A stretch of 5,765 bases of DNA from Acidimicrobiales bacterium (GTDB taxonomy: Bacteria > Actinomycetota > Acidimicrobiia > Acidimicrobiales > Ilumatobacteraceae): contig JAURHL010000130.1 in NCBI GenBank assembly GCA_030833305.1, forward strand, positions 1 through 5,765, in the 5' to 3' direction. Below the pieces are notes generated by a model. That model searched no databases and had not been told where the DNA came from. It saw nothing but the letters and a program-made list of their open reading frames with translations. The position numbers and the translations under genes were made by a program. Below, one piece after another: positions 1-5,765 of the stretch (positions are counted from its first letter, which is position 1; each line of letters starts with the position of its first letter).

Positions 1-1
1 C

Positions 2-1324
2 CTCGTGGCCGGTCTCGCCTCGGTCAATGGCGAGCACTTCGACGGACGGGCGTCGAGGGTCGCGGTGATGTCCTACGACTACGCGGTTCTGGCGGGTACG
101 CAAGGGCAACAGAATCACCGTAAGAAGGATCGGATGTTCGACGTCGTCGAGCGCCTGGGCGTGCCGTTGGTGTTCTTCGCCGAGGGGGGCGGAGGTCGAC
201 CCGGAGACACCGATGGTCTCGGAGTATCGGGTCTCGACTGTTGGGCGTTCCATGACTTCGCCCGTCTGTCGGGAAAGGTTCCCCTGATCGGTGTCACGGG
301 CGGTTATTGCTTCGCGGGAAACGCCGCGATCCTCGGCTGTTGTGACGTCGTGATCGCCTGCGAGGGTTCCAACATCGGTATGGGCGGTCCCGCGATGATC
401 GAGGGTGGAGGTCTCGGTGTGCACCGGCCCGAAGAGATCGGTCCGCTCGAGGTGCAAGTGGCCAACGGAGTGGTGGATCTGGTGGCCACCGACGACGCCG
501 ACGCGGTTCGATTGGCGAAGAAGTACCTTTCGTACTTTCAGGGTCGACTCACCCGAGTCGATTGCGTCGAACAGACCCTTCTTCGCCAACTCGTTCCGGA
601 GAACCGGGTGAAATCGTACGACGTTCGGGGTGTGATCGAGGTCCTGTTCGACCGTGACAGCGTGCTCGAATTGCGATCCGGGTTCGGGATCGGCATGGTC
701 ACGGCCCTGGCCCGGGTCGACGGGCGCGCGGTTGGTGTCATCGCCAACAACCCGCGTCATCTCGGCGGAGCGATCGACAGCGATGGAGCGGATAAGGCGG
801 CCCGCTTTCTGCAGTTGTGCGACGCGCACGGATTGCCCGTGATCACCTTGGTGGACACCCCCGGCATGATGGTCGGTCCCGACGTCGAAGCAACGGCATT
901 GGTGCGTCATTGCAGTCGACTCTTCGTCACCGGCGTGAACATGGACGTGCCCGTGATCTCCGTCGTGCTCCGCAAGAGTTACGGCTTGGGAGCGCAGGCG
1001 ATGATGGGCGGATCGACCAAAGCACCCTTGGCCTGTGTGGCCTGGCCCACAGGCGAGTTCGGGGGGATGGGTTTGGAGGGAGCCGTCAGGCTGGGTTATC
1101 GCCGCGAATTGGAGGCGATCGAAGATCCCGCCGAGCGTGAGACGACCTATCAGGGAATGGTTTCGCGCATGTACGAACATGGCAAGGCGGTGTCGGTCGC
1201 GGGGCACTTCGAGATCGACGACGTCATCGATCCCGCCGAAACGCGCGACTGGTTACGAGCGATCCTGGATTCGGCGCCGACACCTGATCGCACCACGCGC
1301 CGACGCATCGTCGACACCTGGTGA
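2..1324 (+). CDS. Acyl-CoA carboxylase carboxyltransferase, 3' part (5' end outside window)
   Basis: Biotin-dependent carboxyltransferase that moves CO2 from carboxybiotin to an acyl-CoA such as acetyl- or propionyl-CoA in the cytoplasm. The frame is open from base 2 to the TGA at 1322-1324 (440 residues). The GTG at base 5 is unlikely to be the start, because the text before and after it (L-VAGLASVNGE) reads as the interior of the family's N-terminal crotonase-like subdomain. Visible family blocks are MSYDYAVLAGTQG, FAEGGGGRPGDTD, GYCFAGNA (302-325), NIGMGGPAMIEGGGLG, then in the C-terminal subdomain DTPGMMVGPD (854-883) and RKSYGLGAQAMMGG. In this family glycine-rich turns like the GYCFAGNA and SYGLGAQ segments form the oxyanion holes for biotin and acyl-CoA. 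The FAEGGGGRPGDTD style is typical of the long single-chain proteins fusing biotin carboxylase, biotin carrier and carboxyltransferase, so the missing part could be about 100 residues or a much longer fused half. The acyl substrate cannot be decided. Confidence 0.9.
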   Translation, partial: LVAGLASVNGEHFDGRASRVAVMSYDYAVLAGTQGQQNHRKKDRMFDVVERLGVPLVFFAEGGGGRPGDTDGLGVSGLDCWAFHDFARLSGKVPLIGVTGGYCFAGNAAILGCCDVVIACEGSNIGMGGPAMIEGGGLGVHRPEEIGPLEVQVANGVVDLVATDDADAVRLAKKYLSYFQGRLTRVDCVEQTLLRQLVPENRVKSYDVRGVIEVLFDRDSVLELRSGFGIGMVTALARVDGRAVGVIANNPRHLGGAIDSDGADKAARFLQLCDAHGLPVITLVDTPGMMVGPDVEATALVRHCSRLFVTGVNMDVPVISVVLRKSYGLGAQAMMGGSTKAPLACVAWPTGEFGGMGLEGAVRLGYRRELEAIEDPAERETTYQGMVSRMYEHGKAVSVAGHFEIDDVIDPAETRDWLRAILDSAPTPDRTTRRRIVDTW

Positions 1325-2512
1325 TCAGAGAGGGCGCGGCGTGTTCAGTTCGGTGACGTTGTCGAGCAGGATGCGCCGCTGATCCTCGTCGGAGAAGGCC
1401 TTGAGCTCCGGCAGGTAGTTCAAGGGATCGGGCATCCCTTCGATGTGGGGCCAGTCCGAGCCGAACAACACCCGGTCGGTGCCCATGATGCGAGCCACCT
1501 CGTGGACGTCGTCCTCCCAGAAGGGATTGATCCACCAGTTGGTGCGCAAGGTTTCCACGGGATCCTCGGAGAAGTATCCGGGCATCTTCTTGGCCGTGGA
1601 CGTCAGTTTGTTGCAGGCATCGCCGAGGAACTCCGAACCGTTCTCGACCGATGCCATACGGACGTTGGGGAATCGATCGAAGAGCTTCTCGAAGACCGAG
1701 GTGATGATGAAATCCTGGGCGGCGCGTTCGATGGCGAAGCTCTTGATGGACGGCTTCCAGCCACCACCGGAGAACTGGGCCGAGAAGGCGTCGTTCGCAT
1801 AGCCGTTGGAGCTGTACCCGCTGTCGCCGGCGTGAATGACCGTGGTGATTCCCGCTTCGTTCACGCGGGCCCAGAAGGGGTCGTATGTTTCGTCGAACGG
1901 TGAACGTTGACCGTTCTCGGTGGTGGGAGCCGCGGGACGCATCACGATCACCCGCGCGCCGTGTGCGATGGCCCACTCCACTTCCTTGCAGGCCCACTCC
2001 ACCGAGGCCAGCGAGATGTACGGTCCGGCGAAGATGCGATCGGCGTGATCGAAACCCCAATCCTCCTGTAGCCAGCGATTGAACGCGGTGAACATGATGC
2101 CCACGCCCTCAGGGTCGTGCTTCAGCAGCTCCTCGTACAGCATGCCGAGAGTGGGGAAGAGCCAGATCTTGGAGACCCCTTGGCGGTCCATGGTCGCCAG
2201 CCGTGCGTCGCGGTCCCGGTACTCCGGACGAATGGCTTCGCGCACCGACAGGAACTCGAGCGGGTGCTTCTTGTCGGGGTTGCCCCGGAAATAGTCGTGC
2301 ATGGCGCCAGCGGGTGCGATGGGATCGAACGTGGGATTGGTGACGACACGACTGACCCGACCCCCGACCACCTGATATTTGCGACCGTCGATCTCGGCCC
2401 ACTGGACGCACCGCGGACCGTCCTTCGGAGACAGATGACGGGTGAAGGCATCGAGTGCCTCGTAGTAGTGATTGTCGCAATCGAACGGCACGTAACCGAG
2501 CTCGGATGTCAT
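1325..2512 (-). CDS. Amidohydrolase family protein (Amidohydro_2, metal-dependent TIM barrel)
   Basis: Complete 395-residue protein, the usual length for Amidohydro_2 proteins related to ACMSD and gamma-resorcylate decarboxylases; members hydrolyse or decarboxylate small ring compounds and are cytoplasmic. Visible motifs are an N-terminal D-x-D-N-H-Y-Y-E (D11, D13, H15, E18), which takes the place of the classic HxH metal pair, a strand-end His in VIHAGDSGY (H227), an ENGSEF segment, and the C-terminal GSDWPH (D353, H356), where Asp is the conserved metal ligand/base. No signal peptide or membrane segment is seen. The ATG at 2512-2510 is chosen because the conserved DxDNH block follows within ten residues. 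The open frame continues far upstream, but only as the antisense of the sulfatase gene. No Shine-Dalgarno sequence is present; a TACGCT box lies six bases before the ATG, suggesting a leaderless mRNA. The stop codon abuts the stop of the carboxyltransferase gene. Family assignment is firm; the substrate, and whether it hydrolyses or decarboxylates, is unknown. Confidence 0.88.
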   Translation of the reverse strand: MTSELGYVPFDCDNHYYEALDAFTRHLSPKDGPRCVQWAEIDGRKYQVVGGRVSRVVTNPTFDPIAPAGAMHDYFRGNPDKKHPLEFLSVREAIRPEYRDRDARLATMDRQGVSKIWLFPTLGMLYEELLKHDPEGVGIMFTAFNRWLQEDWGFDHADRIFAGPYISLASVEWACKEVEWAIAHGARVIVMRPAAPTTENGQRSPFDETYDPFWARVNEAGITTVIHAGDSGYSSNGYANDAFSAQFSGGGWKPSIKSFAIERAAQDFIITSVFEKLFDRFPNVRMASVENGSEFLGDACNKLTSTAKKMPGYFSEDPVETLRTNWWINPFWEDDVHEVARIMGTDRVLFGSDWPHIEGMPDPLNYLPELKAFSDEDQRRILLDNVTELNTPRPL

Positions 2513-2518
2513 GTGTTC

Positions 2519-2524
2519 AGCGTA
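2519..2524 (-). promoter_or_regulatory. Candidate -10 box (TACGCT) of a leaderless amidohydrolase promoter
   Basis: On the minus strand TACGCT fits TAnnnT and ends six bases before the ATG at 2512, which would put the transcription start at or next to the start codon. A TTGCCA resembling the -35 consensus lies at 2549-2544 (minus strand) with a 19-bp spacer, a little longer than usual. Leaderless genes with this geometry are common in actinomycetes. The box is short, so a chance match is possible. Confidence 0.45.
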
Positions 2525-2533
2525 CGGTCTGGT

Positions 2534-2547
2534 GGGTGGCGGGTGGC
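2534..2547. repeat. Tandem 7-bp direct repeat in the divergent intergenic region
   Basis: Two perfect adjoining copies of GGGTGGC (2534-2540 and 2541-2547) sit between the two candidate -10 boxes. They overlap the possible -35 element of the amidohydrolase promoter (2544-2549) and occupy the place where a -35 element for the sulfatase promoter would be. The position suits a regulator binding site, but the short G-rich repeat could also be chance or slippage in a GC-rich genome. Confidence 0.45.
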
Positions 2548-2562
2548 AACACGGCGGGCATC

Positions 2563-2568
2563 TAGCGT
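2563..2568 (+). promoter_or_regulatory. Candidate -10 box (TAGCGT) of a leaderless sulfatase promoter
   Basis: TAGCGT matches TAnnnT and is followed by seven bases and then the GTG at 2576, the spacing expected if transcription starts at the first base of the start codon. I find no good -35 hexamer at the usual distance. If this box is real it also settles the start codon, because the alternative in-frame GTG at 2567 overlaps the box itself. Confidence 0.45.
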
Positions 2569-2575
2569 GGTCGCC

Positions 2576-4147
2576 GTGACCCCCGTCTCGGCCCCTGAAT
2601 CCCGCCTCCGAAACGCCGGATCGGTGATCGCTCGTCCGGATCACGTGGTCGTGGTCCTGCTCGACAGCCTCAACCGACACCTGCTGGGTGCCTATGGGTC
2701 CACGGAGTTCACGACCCCGAATCTCGACCGCTTCGCGAGTTCCGCGGTCGTGTTCGACCGCCATCACACCGGGTCCCTTCCGTGCATGCCGGCCCGGCAC
2801 GACATCCTGGTGGGCGCCCTCGATTTTCCGTGGCGTCCCTGGGGATCGATCGAGATCTGGGAAGATGCCATCACCCGCTCGCTGCGAACGGCCGGGGTCA
2901 CCTCGATGTTGGTCTCCGATCACCCGCATCTGTTCGAGGTGGGCGGGGAGAACTACCACACCGACTTCACGGCTTGGGAGTACCTCCGCGGTCACGAGAA
3001 CGATCCTTGGAAGACGATCCCTGATCCGACGTGGATCGGTGCACCGGCGATCGACGTCGTCCCTCCTCGTATCCACTACAACTACAACGATTCGAGAACG
3101 TGGTTCAGGGACGAAGCGGACTTTCCCGGGCCCCGCACGATGCAAGTCGCCGCCGACTGGGTGACTCGTAACGCCGGTCGTCACGACCGCTCGTTGTTGT
3201 TCGTCGACGAGTTCGACCCGCATGAACCGTTCGACACACCCGAGCCCTGGGCGAGTCGATACCACCGAGAAGGAGATCCGCGAATGATCTGGCCGCCGTA
3301 CGCGGTCGACGGCTTGGCCAAGGGACTCATCGACGAGCGTTCAGGTCGCGCATTGCGGGCCGCCTACGGGGCGAAGTTGTCGATGATCGACGACTGGTTC
3401 GGTCGCTTATTGGACGCGATCGACGCATCGGTCGACGTGGCCAGAACCGCGGTGATCGTGTGCACCGACCATGGCCACTATCTCGGCGAGCGGGACGTGT
3501 GGGGCAAGCCCGGATTTCCGATCCACGATCCCTTGGGTCACATACCGCTGATGATCAGGTGGCCCGGCGTGTTGCCACGACGCGACTCCTCACTGACCAC
3601 GTCGGTGGACATCCACGCGACCTTGTGCGACGTGTTCGACGTCGTGCCCGAACATCGCACCCACGGCCGTTCGTTGATTCCGCTGTTACAGGGAAGCGTC
3701 GAGAGCGTGCGCGATCACGTTCTCACCGGCTACTGGGGACGAGAGGTGCAGGTGATCACCGATGAGCACTGCTACATCCGGGGTTCGGTCGGAAGCGCTT
3801 TTCCCGTGAGCATGTGGTCGAACCGCTGGAGCACGATGCCGGTGCACGCTCTTCCCGATCTCCGGCTGCCGAAGCCGGATGCCCGTGCTCGCCTCGATCG
3901 AATGCCCGGGTCCGACGTCCCGGTGATTCGTCAACCTTTCGTGGAGGGGGATCTGTTGCCGTTCTGGGCGATCGGCGGCCTCGTGGATCGGAACATCCTG
4001 TACGCGAGGAGCGACCACGGCCAGACGAACGATCTGAGCGGACGATCCGATCATGCCGCCACCGAGTCGACGCTCGTCGACGTCCTTCGCGGGGCACTGA
4101 CGGAGATTTCCGCGCCCGACGATCTGTTCGAGCGTCTCGGACTCTGA
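2576..4147 (+). CDS. Formylglycine-type sulfatase / alkaline phosphatase superfamily hydrolase, cytoplasmic
   Basis: Hydrolyses a sulfate ester, or possibly a phosphate diester or phosphonate monoester, using a cysteine that is converted to formylglycine. The 523-residue protein contains the signature CMPAR (C70, P72, R74), matching the CxPxR sequence read by formylglycine-generating enzyme. Other visible elements are the first metal site VVVVLLDS (D30), TPNLDRFA, FDPHEPFD (H216), and CTDHGHYLGE (D298, H299) with K311 just after, then HIPLMIRWPG. The residue after D30 is Ser, where classical sulfatases have a second Asp and phosphonate monoester hydrolases have Gln. No signal peptide is visible, and the sheet-forming VVVVLL segment starts about residue 24, so the enzyme should stay in the cytoplasm. 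Start GTG 2576 is preferred because of the -10 box seven bases upstream; GTG 2567 and GTG 2624 (507 aa) are alternatives. The open frame back to 2117 is antisense to the amidohydrolase gene. Family certain; substrate unknown. Confidence 0.88.
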   Translation: MTPVSAPESRLRNAGSVIARPDHVVVVLLDSLNRHLLGAYGSTEFTTPNLDRFASSAVVFDRHHTGSLPCMPARHDILVGALDFPWRPWGSIEIWEDAITRSLRTAGVTSMLVSDHPHLFEVGGENYHTDFTAWEYLRGHENDPWKTIPDPTWIGAPAIDVVPPRIHYNYNDSRTWFRDEADFPGPRTMQVAADWVTRNAGRHDRSLLFVDEFDPHEPFDTPEPWASRYHREGDPRMIWPPYAVDGLAKGLIDERSGRALRAAYGAKLSMIDDWFGRLLDAIDASVDVARTAVIVCTDHGHYLGERDVWGKPGFPIHDPLGHIPLMIRWPGVLPRRDSSLTTSVDIHATLCDVFDVVPEHRTHGRSLIPLLQGSVESVRDHVLTGYWGREVQVITDEHCYIRGSVGSAFPVSMWSNRWSTMPVHALPDLRLPKPDARARLDRMPGSDVPVIRQPFVEGDLLPFWAIGGLVDRNILYARSDHGQTNDLSGRSDHAATESTLVDVLRGALTEISAPDDLFERLGL

Positions 4148-4159
4148 ACGGCCCCTCGG

Positions 4160-5764
4160 TCAGAGGCAGATGTCGTACGGTCGGACCGGCACCCGGGGCA
4201 ACTCGCGGCCGACCGCGTTGCGAATGGCGTTGGCGATGGCCGGCGTGACCGAGACGCACGGGGGCTCACCGACGCCCTTGGCCCCCAAGGGCGACTTCGG
4301 TTCGTGCTCCTCGATGAGGATCATGTCGACCGTCGGGGCGTCGAGGAAGGTCGGCAACAAGTAGTCCGTGAAACTCGGATTGCGAACCTTTCCGTCGGTG
4401 ACGATGATCTCTTCCATCACGGCCAAGCCGAGACCTTGAGCGATCCCGCCCTCCACCTGACCCTGAACGGAGAGGGGATTGAGCACTCGGCCAACGTCCT
4501 GGGCGGTGGCGATCTGTACGACCTTGACGAGACCGAGGTCCGGGTCGACGTCGACCACGGCGCGGTGAGCGACGAAGGCGAAGGCGACATGGCAGTTTCC
4601 GTGACCGTCTTCATCGAGGTCCTCGGTCGACGGGTGTCGGTACTCGACCGTGTGGTCGATGTCGTACTTTCCGATGACGTCGCTGACGGCGATGGTCGTC
4701 CCGGTCAGCGAGTCGACGATGTCCGTGCCATCGATGCGCAATTCGCCGCGCACCAATCCGCGGTCGGCTGCCACCCGATCGAGCAGCTCGTCACGCACGG
4801 CGCGGCACGCCGCATCGACGGCACCGCCGCTCATCCACGTCTGACGACTGGCCGACGTCGAGCCGGCCGAGCCCACCTGCGTGTCGATCGGATCGAGGAA
4901 GACATCATCCACGCCGAGAACCGTGCGGGCGATCTGTTGTGCCAGCATCACGAATCCCTGTCCGACCTCGGCGGTGGCGAACTTCACGTGGACGGCTCCG
5001 TCGGCGATCCGGCAGCGCGCGGTCGAGAAGTCGTCGAATCCCTCCGAGTACATGAGATTCTTGATGCTCACACCCCAGCCGATGCCGCGGCGGATGTTCG
5101 ACGGCCTTGCCGTGAGGCCGGTTCCACCGGGAATCAGGAGTTCGTGGGCGTTGTCCGGCAGGGGAGCCGGCAGCGGAATGCGGTCGGTTTCGGTGATGCA
5201 CCGGGCCACCGGCGCCACGCTGTCCATGATCTGACCGGTGATCAGACGATCCCCGGTCTCCATGGCGTTGCGAAGGCGGATCTCGACCGGTGACAGACCG
5301 GTGGCGGCGGCCAGTTTGTCCATTTGGCTCTCATGAGCGAAACAGGCCTGCACGACGCCGAATCCCCGCATCGCGCCGCACGGGGGATTGTTGGTGCGCA
5401 ACGCCCATCCGTCGACGGTGGCGTTGTCGCATTTGTACGGACCCTGTGCGTGGGTGATCGCATTGATCAACACGGCGGGGGATGTGCTGCAATACGCCCC
5501 TCCATCGAAGACCATCCGTGATTCGATTCGCAGAATGCGTCCGCTCGCGTCGGCGTGATGACGCATCCAGATCGTGGCCGGATGACGATGAACGTGTCCG
5601 TAGAAACTCTCCTCGCGGCTGTACGCGATACGAACGGGACGTCCGGTGCGAAGCGCCAACAGGCAGGTGTGCACCTGGAGGCTGATGTCCTCTCGGGCGC
5701 CGAATGCTCCGCCCACACCGCCCAGGACGAGACGCACCTTGTCCTCGGGCATGTCGAGGCAGGC
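4160..5764 (-). CDS. Xanthine dehydrogenase-family molybdenum-binding subunit, C-terminal part (5' end outside window)
   Basis: Large catalytic subunit of a molybdenum hydroxylase, which hydroxylates purines or other N-heterocycles or aldehydes, working with FAD and 2Fe-2S subunits not in this window. The stop is at 4162-4160 and the frame stays open to the window edge (535 residues). The ATG at 5752 is internal: the preceding residues ACLD continue the family text, and full-length members have roughly 750-800 residues. Molybdopterin-site blocks are GVGGAFGARED (Glu codon 5690-5692), CGAMRGFG (5357-5380), AEVGQGF, a long QVGS...ASRQTW segment near 4840-4880, and GAKGVGEP (4265-4285) carrying the catalytic Glu (codon 4265-4267). 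The first Glu lines up with the purine-binding Glu of xanthine dehydrogenases (Glu802 in the bovine enzyme), and overall wording resembles bacterial XdhA/PucD, so a purine substrate is favoured but not proven. It converges on the sulfatase gene with 12 bp between stops. Confidence 0.88.
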   Translation of the reverse strand, partial: ACLDMPEDKVRLVLGGVGGAFGAREDISLQVHTCLLALRTGRPVRIAYSREESFYGHVHRHPATIWMRHHADASGRILRIESRMVFDGGAYCSTSPAVLINAITHAQGPYKCDNATVDGWALRTNNPPCGAMRGFGVVQACFAHESQMDKLAAATGLSPVEIRLRNAMETGDRLITGQIMDSVAPVARCITETDRIPLPAPLPDNAHELLIPGGTGLTARPSNIRRGIGWGVSIKNLMYSEGFDDFSTARCRIADGAVHVKFATAEVGQGFVMLAQQIARTVLGVDDVFLDPIDTQVGSAGSTSASRQTWMSGGAVDAACRAVRDELLDRVAADRGLVRGELRIDGTDIVDSLTGTTIAVSDVIGKYDIDHTVEYRHPSTEDLDEDGHGNCHVAFAFVAHRAVVDVDPDLGLVKVVQIATAQDVGRVLNPLSVQGQVEGGIAQGLGLAVMEEIIVTDGKVRNPSFTDYLLPTFLDAPTVDMILIEEHEPKSPLGAKGVGEPPCVSVTPAIANAIRNAVGRELPRVPVRPYDICL

Positions 5765-5765
5765 C

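Noticed and set aside
5..7. GTG at base 5 as the carboxyltransferase start codon
   Set aside because: No upstream sequence can be judged, and the residues here read as the interior of the crotonase-like fold, so the gene most likely begins before the window.
1296..1338. Possible terminator hairpin (CGCGCC 1296-1301 with GGCGCG 1333-1338) around the first convergent junction
   Set aside because: Only six pairs with a 31-base loop and no U-tract; such matches are expected by chance in this GC-rich sequence.
1224..2060. 278-codon minus-strand open frame overlapping the amidohydrolase and the carboxyltransferase end
   Set aside because: It is an out-of-frame Arg/His-rich shadow of the amidohydrolase gene and crosses both genuine stop codons.
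2117..2575. Long N-terminal extension of the sulfatase frame
   Set aside because: It is antisense to the 5' half of the amidohydrolase gene and shows no domain. The alkaline-phosphatase fold begins near base 2640, and a start at 2576 or 2624 fits the family length.
1325..3265. 646-codon open frame on the minus strand, running into the amidohydrolase from within the sulfatase gene
   Set aside because: The part upstream of 2512 is the antisense of a well-conserved sulfatase, is rich in Arg, Asp and Val without family resemblance, and amidohydrolase similarity starts only after the ATG at 2512.
4304..5293. 329-codon plus-strand open frame opposite the molybdenum-subunit gene
   Set aside because: Its sequence is rich in Asp, Val, His and Arg with no recognisable domain, as expected for the complement of a GC-rich gene; the minus frame carries the conserved motifs.

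Overview
The window holds four protein-coding genes on alternating strands (+, -, +, -), tightly packed, with no RNA genes, insertion sequences or CRISPR arrays that I can see. The sequence is GC-rich with strongly GC-biased codon use, although a few TTA leucine codons occur (for example near 1250, 3410 and 3685). Protein families and promoter style (TAnnnT boxes placed directly before start codons) fit an actinomycete, possibly of the Acidimicrobiia type. That placement is an inference, not something the sequence proves.

Layout: (1) bases 2-1324, plus strand, the 3' part of an acyl-CoA carboxylase carboxyltransferase gene that begins before the window; (2) bases 1325-2512, minus strand, a complete metal-dependent amidohydrolase of the Amidohydro_2 type (395 aa); (3) bases 2513-2575, a 63-bp divergent promoter region with one candidate leaderless promoter per gene and a tandem 7-bp repeat between them; (4) bases 2576-4147, plus strand, a complete formylglycine-type sulfatase or related phospho/sulfohydrolase without a signal peptide (523 aa); (5) bases 4160-5764, minus strand, the C-terminal two-thirds of a xanthine dehydrogenase-family molybdenum-binding subunit whose start lies beyond the window.

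Both convergent junctions are extremely tight (0 bp and 12 bp) and neither has a recognisable intrinsic terminator. Because strand changes at every gene, no operon can be read here. The only pair likely to share regulation is the divergent amidohydrolase/sulfatase pair. All four proteins would fit catabolism of small organic molecules (acyl-CoA carboxylation, C-C or C-N bond cleavage, sulfate or phospho-ester hydrolysis, hydroxylation of a purine or other N-heterocycle), but a common pathway is not shown by the sequence. I see an ordinary metabolic region with a few points worth checking, not clear evidence of an undescribed system.
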